NCBI RefSeq assembly: GCF_019399895.1
Contig: NC_091864.1
Span: 9,712,001 to 9,776,000 of the forward strand
DNA length: 64,000 bases
Source: Cardiocondyla obscurior
Taxonomy: Eukaryota; Arthropoda; Insecta; Hymenoptera; Formicidae
Direction of reading: 5' to 3'
Below, one piece after another: positions 47,301 to 59,783 of the stretch. A program made the translations under genes and the position numbers. A model generated the notes under the pieces. It was not told the DNA's origin. It was given only the letters and a program-made list of their open reading frames with translations, and did no database searches. Numbering within the stretch: position 1 is the first letter of the stretch; every line of letters begins with the position of its first letter.

Positions 47301-50300
47301 AAGTAATTTGAACTTTATCATATTCATATGTGCACGGTATTTTTTTAAAATACCTCTTTGTTAGTACACGCGCATATTTTTCTCTACCTTATTGTAACGT
47401 CGCAGTCTAATAAATTCCACTTTGTATAGAATCAAATTACCCGTAAACGGAAAGTCAAAGTTTGACGAAATTAGATAACATCGCGTATCATGCCGGCGTA
47501 AGCAGCCAGCTCGATAGTGAGTCGCGACGGTTCACTTGGTACATCGATAGACAGCAATTTCATAGCTGCCATACCGAATTGTTTTACTGTCTATCTACGC
47601 GTGTGCGGGCGTGATCAGTCGATCCATAGGAGAATTTGATCCACAGTTGATCAAAGGCGATGCATCCGGGACCGCGGGTGGGTGAGAGCGCATTCAAACT
47701 CGCAGCACGTATTCAATTTTTCTCTTGGAAATATCGGTGACACGACGGCAGTACTGCGACGGGATATTGTCTCTCGAGTTAAATGCCGCCTCTCGAACTC
47801 TTGTGCAAACTCACATTCGGCGGATTTTCGCACGACAATCGCGACGTTCAAGTTACATGTCATCTGGATTTACGGCGCTTGGCTGAAAGTGATAAAAGGC
47901 GCAGTCAAGAAATAGAACTGTTCGCCTCCTCAAGTTTATTCTGAAAAATAAGTAATTATTTTACTTTACATTATAATTTCAAGGTTTATGCATTTTCTAA
48001 GGTTTACTTATTATTTATGAATTATAACTAACAATTTTTTTTCCCCCTTTTATATACTTTTATTATCAAATTAAACTTGACAGAACTATTAAATCTTAAT
48101 TAGATCGATCCCTGTACATCAGCATTTAACATGCCTATCAAAATGTTTTTATTCCACTGCACAGATCTCGCGCTGTACATCATAGGATGTCAGTACACCG
48201 CTACAAATGGCAACTTGTTTGTCTCGTGTTCGACGTTCCGTCTAATTATATCGGTACATGTTGACCGTCGATTTCCCTGTGCAGAGCAAATCGATCGCGT
48301 GTCATCTGCCCACTGACATTGAACTATTCGTTTTCTTTGACGGAGTATCGTTTTGCTCGTCCTCGCGGTCGGACCTCTCGTGATTTTATTCGCGAAACCG
48401 TATTATTTTCCGCCGTGCCAGTTCGGCTTTTAAAATTTCGCCGTCAGCGCGAAGGTGTTTTAAAGAGATATATAGTTTCATGTAGAAGCAACCTGTGAAG
48501 AAAATTTTATTCGTCAATATTTTTAACATATTATTATTTTTCAAAGGCAGTTTAAAAAAAAGAAGTAGTAAGTAAGATTTAATTTTTTTTTTTAATAAAA
48601 CCTTAAAGAAAAGTTTTGTACGGGAAATAATATATTTTTATGATAGTTTACATTATAAATGTACTAAAAACTATGTAAGTTTGAGGGAACAATTTAATTA
48701 AACATATATTTAAATCTGTGCTATATTAAAACTTACTTTTTAAAATATTTAACATGCCGTTTTAACCGCGTTCAAATGGTTGCGTGTATACATTCTTTGC
48801 TAGATACAGCTGTACATTTCTGTGCTTCTTGCACGTGCAGTCGACATATAGGCTGTCGTCGTTAATAGATAATATGTTTGTAACGTCAATTTTGCTACTG
48901 AAAAAAAAAACAGTTCTATTTGTCTCCTGCACGTTGTCGTAATCTCTGTCTTAGAAACAACTTTGCAACAGCTTTGAAAATTGAAGCGTATTTTTTACTT
49001 TAATAAATTTCATACATATTTATTATTTCATATTCCATGCTTACAATCCTACTCATGCTATTAATTATTCATAAACTTATGAATTTATTATAATCTGTGA
49101 TACTTTCGTAAGCGATCTCTAATATACATATACGTAACGCAATCAGCATAATAAGTAACAATCTTTACATTAAAAAAAAAAATTAAAAAATAGACTAAAA
49201 TGTTAAATATTACCGCACATAATAAATTTATTAAGTATTTAAATTTAATATTAATATTATAAATTATTAACTTTGTTGTGCAAAAGTAAACATAAAAATA
49301 AATGTATAAATCAGTTTAAAATTAAAGATCCAAAGTACGAACTGCGCGAACGCATAAACAATTTAACGAATAAAAATTAAAAAGCAAAGAAATTAAAAAA
49401 TAAAAGATAGAAAAAAACTATGTGCCTTTAATGAGACAACGAGGACACGCGGAATTAGGTAAAGATGACAATTGTTATTAATACTCTGCGGCTTGGGGTT
49501 CGTATAAACTGACGCGATGATCACGGAGCGACCCTCAGTGTAGATATTTAAATGAGGCTTAAACGAGGCAGAACGTTTTGCGACATCGTCCGACGAGAGA
49601 CGTTTTTCACAACGATCCACTAAGAGTGAAAACGAGATCTAAAATTGGGTATTAACTTTACGGTTATCGCTACACCTACGATATTTTATTATCGTTAACA
49701 TTATGTAAAGACGGCCAGTGACTCGATTTGCCGAAAACTAGTGACATTTCCTTGCATCGAGGCGCGTAAGAAACGTAATAGTCCCGGTAGACATAACGCG
49801 TACTCCACCGTCTCTCTTCCCCGCGAAGTGATGAGGTCAATGACAATTGGATTTGTGCAACTACAGTGTAATTGGATCGTGTCCATTATAGAAAGATAAA
49901 CAATAGCGTATAGAAACGTATTTCGTCTATATACCAGCTGAATCAATACAGATTATTCAACAAAATCATTCTACCGCAGCTCTTGTCTCGTCTTGACCGT
50001 TTCAATTCGCTATTTGGATTTCATAAATTGAACAAAACGGCATTTTGTATTTACGCGAAAGAGAAAAATTCTAATGACAGATTAAACACGTGGAAAGTGA
50101 AATATTTTAGAAATTGTAATAGAGCTACTGCTGTGCGCCAAATTTGTTGAAGATATATTGAACGCTAGTGAATAATAAAGTAAATTGATATACTTATGAA
50201 ACCGACATAGTGCGTTTGATCTCTATTCTTTTACTAGCATTAACTCAATCAAAGAGGTTTATTAAAAACAAAATAATAGAAGTAAATTTTGATTTATGTG

Positions 50301-50886
50301 ACTTCACGTTTCTCATAAAACTTGACGAGTGTAAGTCAATTTGCAAAAGTGAGCGAGAAAATATATTCTTTCAGTGAATGTGCCAGAGAGAAAATCGAGT
50401 ATAAGAGGCGTGACTGACAGGTTGATTGAACTGAATTATTGAGCGCGATGGGAAAGGTATCGTACTGATTGATATGCAAATTATTGCTTACAGATATGTA
50501 TTTGCTCGTTTATAAAGTTTGCAACTATGTATAAATATTTTTACCTTATATATATATTTACGTAATACACATAAGGGCGTGCATGCATTTTAAGAATATA
50601 TAATTATTTTTAAATAAATAACATTAATTTTCTTAGTTAAAAAAGAACTGTTTAATCTTATTAAAAAAGGTAAAATAAAACAGTAATAAAATTAAAATAA
50701 TAAATTAAATTAAAAAAAGACCCATAAAATTGTTGGTTACAAATTAAAAAGCTCATATCTGAAATGTGAAAATAAAATGCAGCAGCAAAAACCTTAACAG
50801 CTAACTAACAGTTTGATTAATTTGTTATAATTAATTGTGAGTAAATGCAATTGTTTCAACATGCAAATAGATTTATTTCTTTACAG
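41327..50886. other. About 9.5 kb without a recognisable gene
   Basis: AT-rich DNA with scattered GC-richer patches (42.1-42.8, 43.7-43.9 and 47.5-47.9 kb). Open frames up to 140 codons occur (45420-45842 minus, 46493-46732 plus, 44520-44780 minus) but none has recognisable domains, flanking splice logic or convincing codon bias. The 5' untranslated exon of the Rh gene probably lies near its right end. Confidence 0.5.
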
Positions 50887-53800
50887 ATAATGTTGTCAGC
50901 AGTCACCGAAAAGCAGCAAGTGCTAATGCTGTTTTTGCTTGAAATTATCCTAATCGCGTTAATAGGATCATTGATGACATATGGCCCGGAGGCAAATGCT
51001 AATTTGCTCAAAAATCATACCGGTTAGTGCACAACTTACACACACACACACACATGCATACACACATAAAACACATGTATATGTAAATGCACGCGTGTGC
51101 AAGGATCTCAGTTACATAATAATATAGCTTATGTAATTATATTAGAATTACTAGCTACGTAATACAATATCATAATATCTATCTTCTTACTAGATCTATT
51201 AATTTCTTTTTTACCAATTTGGTATATAATTTAAATATTACTTGTATAATTTCCGTGCTATTGTGCTTAACACAAATATTAATTACATTCATAGGCACCG
51301 CTAATAAATCTGGACCAGTTAAGAAACCGGAAGACGATTCATTGCGAATTTATCCAAGTGAGTAAATTTTTATTTTATTAAAATTAATCACGGGTTATTT
51401 TTATTAAAGAAAAAAGGAGTTAAAGTAAATATATATGTATCTAAAATAACACAAATTTAATAAATTAAATTTAAAACATTTTTAAAGGAAATTTTACAAA
51501 CGAAATGTTGTTCTAAAAATAAAAATGAACTATAATATAATTTTGTATATGTATATGTGCTGCACAAAAAAAAAGAACATACATATTAGCATATGAATGA
51601 CAGTTACGGTTTCCACCTGACCTTTCCTATTTTAAACGTTGTCGACCCGTTATTCTTCGTTTAAAACGTTGTTTGGAGAAACTTTGCTGCGTCGGTCGTC
51701 GGGAACAGTCCATTTTCAGCATCTGTCAGTGAATTGTCATATCACTTTTGTTTCTGAATAACAATTAACTTAAAATAATAAGTTTAGTTCAGTTGCATGG
51801 ATGTTCAATTAGGTAACTTTCTTTTAATTAATACTCGTCTTCTCAGATAAAAAAAAAAAAAAGTTTTAACTAGTTTGATGCTCTAAAATACGTATTAATC
51901 ATTAGTTAATCCGAATAAAGTTAATAGTTTTTCGTGTGGGAAGTTAAATTCAAAATATATACGTACTGAAATGGAATCTTCATGAAGCACGAAAACGCCA
52001 ATAATTTTGAAGAAGTCACGATGACCGAGCACGTTTGCCGCGTGACACGTCGTACAATGCGGTGGCTTCGTTGGCATATAGTCGATCCCTGCACAATGCT
52101 GCTCCGAATGAGGATGTGCAGCGGGCCAGAACACGCGATCATACTTCTTCTTATCGAGGGTTTTCTGTTGTGCGCTTTTCTTGCCATATATGATTACGCC
52201 CCGGAGGCGAACGCCAGTAACCGACAGAATAGCTTCGCACCTCATTTGAATGGAAAATCGAACTCTCTATCTGTCAGATATACATGTAAGTTCTATATTG
52301 GCGCCATCATTTCCCGTCATTTCCCTTTTTCTGCTGTACCCATCTCTCTCTCTCTCTCTTTCTCTTTCTCTCTCTTTCTCCCTCTTTCTCTTGTTATTTT
52401 TTTTTTTTTTCTTAATATTGATTGAGCTCTTTGATACACGTCGACTTCTTCGTGTATTTCCGAGGAAATCAATTTGTCAAAATTGTCGAGAAACATGAAT
52501 TACTGAAATAAAATATTTGCAAAATATTTAAAAAATAAACGTGATAATTTTGTCTATTTTTTATTATTATTAATACGCAAATTATGACATGTATACGTAA
52601 TAATACGGATACTAATATATTACTTTTTAAAACTCTCCTACTCGTTCTTGAATAAAATGTAAAGTTTTCGTGCAGTGTATCAAGATGTCCACGTGATGAT
52701 TTGGATCGGTTTCGGCTTTCTCATGACATTTCTCAAGAAGTACAGCCAGAGCGCGGTTGGCCTAACGTTTCTTGTGGGTGCGGTTCTCGTTCAGGTGGCT
52801 TTAATCTGCGACGGCATAATGAACATGAAATTAGGCAGCAAGGCTTATCTTTCATTAGAAAGGTCAATATTTTAATTTAACTTAAAGATCTGGAATAAAG
52901 ATAGGATAATAAAAAAAATTTTAATTAGCTTTACTTTTTTGGCACGAAGAGGCCCGTTTACGTTTGCCTTTACACTAAAATTTAGCAAATTAAAAAATGG
53001 CTTTTTCATAAAAAGATTGAAGTAAGAATATTTATTTCTCTTTCACGAATGGTCGTAAAACTTCTAGTCTGCTTAATGCCGACGTGGCTGTCGCCGCACC
53101 ACTTATCTCCATGGGAGCAATTCTAGGCAAAGTGACCTATATGCAACTGGTGTTCATGGGAATAGTAGAGTTGATCATGTTCACCATTAACATGTACGTA
53201 GGCATGCATCTATTCATGGTGAGTGTATTTCTGATTTTGCGAGATTTTCGCAGATTACATTTTCTATAATTAATTAGAATAATTTTTATCTTATTATTAT
53301 TAACATAAAAATTTTTTTTTTAGTAAATAACTATCTTTCTTTGTGCATTTATTATTTTTGTTAGAAAAATATTATTAAAAAAAAATAAAGAAAAATATAC
53401 TTTGTACTAACGATTGTACTAACTTTAGTTTCTTTTTTTTAGGTCGTCGACGCTGGTGGTAGCATGTTTGTTCACGCATTTGGAGCATATTTTGGATTGG
53501 CAATTAGTTTCGTGCTTGGAATGAAGGATAAGCCGAAGGAACACGATCTAGAAGGATCAACTTATCAGTCAGACGTTTTTGCCATGATCGGTAAGTATAC
53601 GTTTAATAAATTTTCAGATCTATAATAATCACGGATATAACTTTATTAAATTAATTTTTTCCTTACATAATTTTATTACAAATTACCAAGTTAAAAAATA
53701 ATAATCTACACAATTAAATTAATTCTCCCGATTTTTTTTTTAAGGTACGGTATTTTTATGGCTGTTTTGGCCGTCATTCAATAGTGCTACGTTGACGGGA

Positions 53801-55330
53801 GATGATCAACAGCGAGCTATAATCAACACCCTACTATCGATATCCGCGAGTTGCGTAATCACGTTCGCCGTGTCCGCATTGGTTTCCAAGGATAACAAAT
53901 TTAACATGGTCCACGTGCAAAACTCGACTCTAGCTGGAGGCGTAGCTATTGGTACAGCTGCAGGTATGCAAGTCGATCTAATCTGCGTTATTAGCTTTGA
54001 TACAGATCCATAAGTAACTCGTGCATATATCACCCCCACCAGTAACATTCACGTGAGACATAAAATCTTACTAATGCGATAAGCTCCTTTTAATTCAAAC
54101 TTAATACACGCAGGTATGATGTGCGAGCCATTGGGCGCTTTGATCATCGGCGCTTTATCTGGTGTAATTAGCGTGCTGGGATACAAGTACCTCACGGTAA
54201 TAACGAAGATCATTACGAAATTAGATCGCGACTTAACTTCGAACGTGCATATTTTTTATGTCTACCTGAAAATAAACTGTTATCAGAATTCTATTCTAAT
54301 TTCTTTTTTTTTTATTTATTTTATTGATTTCACTGATTTGTTTTTGTATTTTGTTTTGTAATTTCTGTGTATTTTTTTATAGCCATTTATACAAAAGCAT
54401 CTTCACATCCATGATACCTGCGGAGTGCACAATTTGCACGGGATGCCGGGCGTGCTGGCCGGAGTTTTTGGAGCGCTCATGGCGAATCTAGCCACGGAAG
54501 CTACTTACGATTACTCCCTATACGAAGTATGTAATTCCGTCGCATTGAATTAATCGCTTCGTCGTTTCTGCATAATTAATTTCAATTTATGGAACGATAA
54601 TTTGACGAACGCTATTTTTACAGTAATTACCGAATAGATTTTCGCTCGTGTAAAAAGTTGAAAGCTTAATCAGATCGTTGAAAATTAAATGTCCCGTAAA
54701 GAAACATTTTTGATATCACGCTAAATTATAATTGTCATTAAACGGAAGTAATTATTTTAACGATATTTATTAATAGATATTTCCCGCGCGGGCACCCAGC
54801 TCGGAAATAAAAGTTGGTGAGATGCGCGATAATTATGGAATATCGCCGGGACTCAATAGAACGGCGTATCAGCAAGCGGGATACCAATTATTAGCGCTGG
54901 CGGTCACCCTCGGAATCTCCATTGTTTCCGGATTAATGACAGGTACTTTTAATCAATCTCCACGTTTTATATTGTGGAAAACATTAGAATTACAGGAAAA
55001 GAAAAATTTTTTATTCCGTCAGATAATATGTTAACGCATTTTTCTGTAATTTCAGCTTAAGTTATTATCGATGAAAACAGAATTTATATAAATTTCTCAT
55101 GCATTAAATAAATAAGTTTCTTTGCATGCGTTTGATAATAGAATTACGTTACGTAACGTAAACTTGTAGGTCTACTTTTGCGTACAATGATGTGCGGTTG
55201 GGTAACCGAGCAGCAGAAATTTGACGACGAGGTTGTCTGGGAATTGGAAGATGAATCTCAACACGAGTTCGGAAAAAATCGAAGCGAAAACACTCGCAAT
55301 AATGACCACATAGCTATGGGTAATATTTAA
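50887..55330 (+). CDS. Rh50: Rh-type ammonium transporter (Rh50-like), main isoform
   Basis: Ten coding exons: 50890-51022 (ATG just after the acceptor at 50886), 51295-51357, 52676-52862, 53068-53218, 53443-53590, 53745-53963, 54114-54196, 54383-54526, 54777-54942 and 55170-55330. All phases agree and give 484 residues. The sequence has the Amt/Rh fold with about 12 membrane segments. The twin pore histidines are in FVHAFGAYFGL and VHNLHGMPGVLAG. The first extracellular loop carries N-glycosylation sites (NHT, NKS), and the cytosolic C-terminus is acidic (DDEVVWELEDES). Rh proteins conduct NH3/ammonium, and possibly CO2, across plasma membranes. The exon 3 donor is GTCAAT, weak but required by frame. 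AATAAA at 55463-55468 could be the poly(A) signal. The 5' UTR exon is not identified. Confidence 0.92.
51035..51064. repeat. (CA)n microsatellite
   Basis: A short CA repeat just downstream of the first Rh50 coding exon, in its intron. Confidence 0.8.
51982..52285 (+). CDS. Rh50: Alternative first coding exon of Rh50
   Basis: An open frame from ATG 51982 (a second in-frame ATG is at 52021) runs to a strong donor ACAT|GTAAGT at 52285, ending in phase 1, the same phase in which the upstream exon pair reaches the shared exon at 52676. It encodes about 101 residues: a long basic Cys/Arg-containing N-terminus, then a membrane segment (HAIILLLIEGFLLCAFLAIY) and DYAPEANASN. This parallels the main isoform, whose first segment ends TYGPEANAN. 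The exon therefore replaces main exons 1 and 2, swapping the N-terminus, first membrane segment and first loop. The shared EANA motif suggests an old exon duplication. A short out-of-frame ATG (51971) precedes it. Confidence 0.7.
52343..52391. repeat. (CT)n pyrimidine tract
   Basis: A nearly pure C/T run followed by a T run, directly after the alternative Rh50 exon donor. Confidence 0.85.
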
Positions 55331-58300
55331 TATGTGAATGTAACATACGCAATATACATATGATACCATGCATGCAATATAAAAAAGATATAATATTTAA
55401 ATAATTACGTATATAATAATAATATAAGCTGCAATATTAAGTTAACTAAAGAACTATTTTTAAATAAAGCCTAAAACGGATTTAAATCAAAAGTAAGTAA
55501 TATTAAAAATAATTCGAACCACGTAAATAAAAGTGAGAGAGGTAATAATTTTTCAATTACAACTTTTTCGCAACAGTTTTTGCTGGCGTTATTAGTAGGA
55601 AATTTAAAATTGATTGGATAGATTTCAACGGGAATAAATTATCAGAAAAGAAGAAATGACGTGCGGCTTTTATACTTTTCGACGATTTATTTCCGATTAT
55701 CGTTAAATCTTACAAAAGAACATATAATACATATTACAGCTTGACGGTAAAAAATTCATAAGTATACTAAATCTATTTATTATAGGTGCGTTTACTTAAT
55801 AGCTTAAATTAATTGTACATATACTATAAAGAAAAGAAAAAAAATCATTGCATTGTCCCAAGAAGTGTCTTCTTGTACGTTATAAAACCTGTTCGACATA
55901 TATAAATATACAACACGTATACATGTCGAATGTAAAATATTGCTACTTTAATAAATAAATGTATTTGAATAAATATCTAATATAGCGATACGTATGAAAA
56001 ATCATATATGGAAATCGAAGAATGAAGTCATATCGGCAGACGGCGGAATGAGCGAATTATGGGAAATAAGATTAGCAAATTATTCGATTATCTACTTTAA
56101 AATTATTGATCTCCTAATCCAATTAAAAACCCGATGGACAATTGATGTTTAACTTCGTGATAATCTCCTCTCTCGTTTAATAGATTTAGCAATATGAAAG
56201 AATGATTAGCGGAGCGAGAAAGGAAAGATCCTCATGGAAAATTCATGGGGTTCCGTTTTACTTTGACTTACAATGATTCAGGATTGACAGTGTGCTTAAC
56301 GGATATAATTACTCGCTTATCGGATTTAGTAGTGTTAATTAGTTCATTTATTTCGCTTACAATTAGTGCGATCAGGCAGATCATAAATCGTGTAGAGAGA
56401 TTCCTAACGGCTAACACCAAACTTTTCTTATCTTTGGTATCTATTAGTTAAATGTGTTACATGATCAGAATCTCCTTCATTAAACTCTCTTCAGATAGAT
56501 TTTGCTTATCACTTGTTTGTCTTTAATGAAGTCACCTCTATATAGTTATAGCTAATAAAATGTCGCGTCGCGAACGTTCCCCGTCGGAACTACGCGTGTA
56601 TCAGTAGTCACAAAGGAAACCGAAATCACGCTTTTCTCATAGGAAACTTACGACTTTAAACATACTTACTTATCGTGGCGTAATTTTGTATCTTATAAAC
56701 GACCTTAGTAACGTGTTATGCACGCAGTACCCCTTTAATTTATACGCGTATTTCTTTTTCAATCGACAACAGGTGTCATGCCGCACTATGGCATCGAGCG
56801 AACAGCAAGAATTGATCATTTATTCATAAACGAGAAAATTGAATCGGAAAAACGTACACGTTTTACTGTGACATTTTAATAAATTACTTATTAAATAATT
56901 TAAATTCTAATCGTCTAATAATATTCGAGGATTAAATAATTTAATAACAGGATATACCCTTAAATTAGAAACGCTTGCAAATTATGTAGTTCTCACCCTG
57001 GCGGAATCTGGGTAGATAAAATTATTATTTTTAAGGAACCGCGAAAATCGACTTTATTGCGTTCTCTGCGATGTCGTTTTGCGACTCGACGTTTCATATA
57101 TTATATAAACATTATCACGATGCTATGACAACGCATATACTATGACAAATAACACCTCAACATTATCAATAACTTTTTTCTTTATCATTGTTCCATAGGG
57201 GTGGGCTATGTTCCGCGTTATCCGTATCGTGCGTTCTTCGTTAATTAATTGTTACAAATTACGTCTGTTCGCTCCAGCTGCGCTTTCCACCTCGTCCCCC
57301 CCTTTTTTCCCCTATTCGTTCTGAGATCAAAATATAAGATTTTGTTTTGAAATTTTGACGCGAAAAGCGCAAGAAAGTGCACCTCAAACAAACAGATCGT
57401 AGATGTAATCGTTGTGAAATTGCTCGCTAATCATCGCGCAAAAACATTACGATTATATATAATATTATGCGAGAGGAATGATAAAAACGCTTAATGCTCG
57501 AAAAGTTTCTTGCTTTCAGTCTCATTTTCACCAAGAAATATATTTCACGAGGTAAGAAATATATATTTCTTGTACTAATATCAATTATACGTACGTGAAG
57601 AACCTTTCAAATAAGTTGTATTAGAATCATTTATTGAACTGAAGAAGACTTTTTCAGAAGCATTTTTAAATTAATAGATACTTATATTTATATTTTTAAA
57701 CGCTAAATATGCAGAATAAATATAGAATATTAAAATCCACAGCAAAATTGAAAAAAAAGTTTTTTGTTATTTTTTGAAGTCTGTCAAAATGTTTCGTGTA
57801 CTTTTGTAATTAATCACTTTATAATTAATTACTTTGACAGTAGTTTCTTCTTTCGTTCTGATTTAATAATTCAATATCGAAAACGGTATAAGGTTCTATA
57901 ATGTCGTTTTCATATTTTTTCTTTTTAAATGACTTAATTATATTAATTCTTGATATTAATTGTTGATATTTAAAATATGAAGTTTTAAAACAATGCAAAG
58001 TCTATTCGTCATAGATCACTATCGACAATCGTTTTAAATTTTTTTAATAATTAATGGATCAATGAATTCTCCGTATTCTTAACATATTTTGACAAGTAAT
58101 AGTATGCCTAATTTTAAGTTTATTAAATTTGTTTAATACTTTTCCACAGCCTTGAAACAAACATTTATTTATTTATATATGGGTGTAATTAGTTGGGAAA
58201 TTAAAATCGATCGAATAATTGTCGACAATACTTCAGACAGAAATTAAAATAAATAAAATAAAATAAGAATTGTACTTCTTCCTCTTTTATCCGCGCCTAC

Positions 58301-59783
58301 GCGTTGACATGGATTGGATGGATTGATGTGCATGTATGTACGCATATACACGCATGCATATGCAATATTAAAAAAAAAAACTTATTGTTAATATTTCATC
58401 TCTTTTTTCGCATTTCTTTTAATTACAGTGATACATATAGTAGAGAACAAGAGAAAGAAGGAAAGAATGCAGAAGATAGCGTTAAGAATACGGAGTTTGT
58501 ATATGTGTGGAGATGTTAAGAACAAGGTTTAAGAACATGAAAATTTAATCACGGATTGGCAGATGAAATACTTGAGAATTTGCAATATTTAATGTTCTAC
58601 AATGCTGTATAAAAGGTTACAAAACTTGCAAAAGCAATGCTGAAATAAATGTCGACCAAATTAACACGATAAACTTTCGAACCGTCCATCAATCTGAGCA
58701 AGCAGAACTGGCAGTGCGTCGTTAATCAATATTCGACAGGGTCCTGTAAAAGGTTGCGGAAGGCACACAAAGAAACGTAATTTCAAAAAGTACATTTATA
58801 TAAAACGTTAAATCTATTCCTTAAACTAAAACGATTGCAGCTAGCAAAAAAAAAAAAAAAAAAAACTGGATAATTATTACTGTGATAAATAAGAAATTAA
58901 GAAATCTCCTGTGTATTTTTTTTCTCGTACTTTTAACAATTACCGTAAACAATATTGATACTTCGAGCCACTGTAGCTGGATCCGTTTCTATTAAAATCA
59001 GCTTAATGTGACAAGCTATCATTTAAATGACAGTAAAATGATCAACGAGAAATGGCAGTGCAATTTTTTTTTTTTTTTTTGGTACTCTTACACAGTAAAA
59101 TTATTCATATATGCTGTACAAATATGGGAATGACGTACAGTACGTAAGAGAGCAGATTTCACCCCGAGTTCAATCAATATTGTAAAATATGTAAAATAAA
59201 ACGGCCCGTGCAGTCTTTTTTACGTATAATTTTTGTAATATTGAAAACATGTAAACACATAGATTTATTGCGAACGTAAAACATTGTCGCGTCTCATTAG
59301 CTAGTCCATTAATATCTGCATGCTTACATATAATGGCAAATATTCATATACTGTCACGTCAAATACACGAGTTAAAATGTAGAGCAGTTTAAAAAATAAA
59401 TAAAAAAAAAAAGAAATAATTAAACTTTAAAAATGACGCGCAAATGTGACCGCCTTCTGATACCGGACAATCGTGGCTCGCGTCCATCGCGACGCATTAT
59501 CGATACGCAGTCACGCTCGCGGTGCATTTTTGCAGTCCCGGGGACGTCTTTTGAAAGATATTTTATATAGCAAATACGGTAAGCGCTTCGGGGAGCTTCG
59601 AAGGTACGTCTTTTGGTTGTCCAGTTAGATTCCTACGTAGGTGCGCGCACACATACACACATACACACGTAAACATACACTTTCTTTCCCGCCTCGTTTT
59701 AGGTGTACGATTTTCGCCCATTCGAGAACACCGGGACGCCGAACGGCGCTTGTGTCGCTTTATTCTTTAGCGCTTAGCCGCTT
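55331..59783. other. Intergenic, no gene seen
   Basis: AT-rich stretch between the Rh50 and connectin-like genes, whose 3' ends face each other. It probably holds both 3' UTRs. An 18-bp perfect palindrome (AAGAAATATATATTTCTT, near 57.56 kb) and A/T runs are the only structures noted. Confidence 0.5.
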
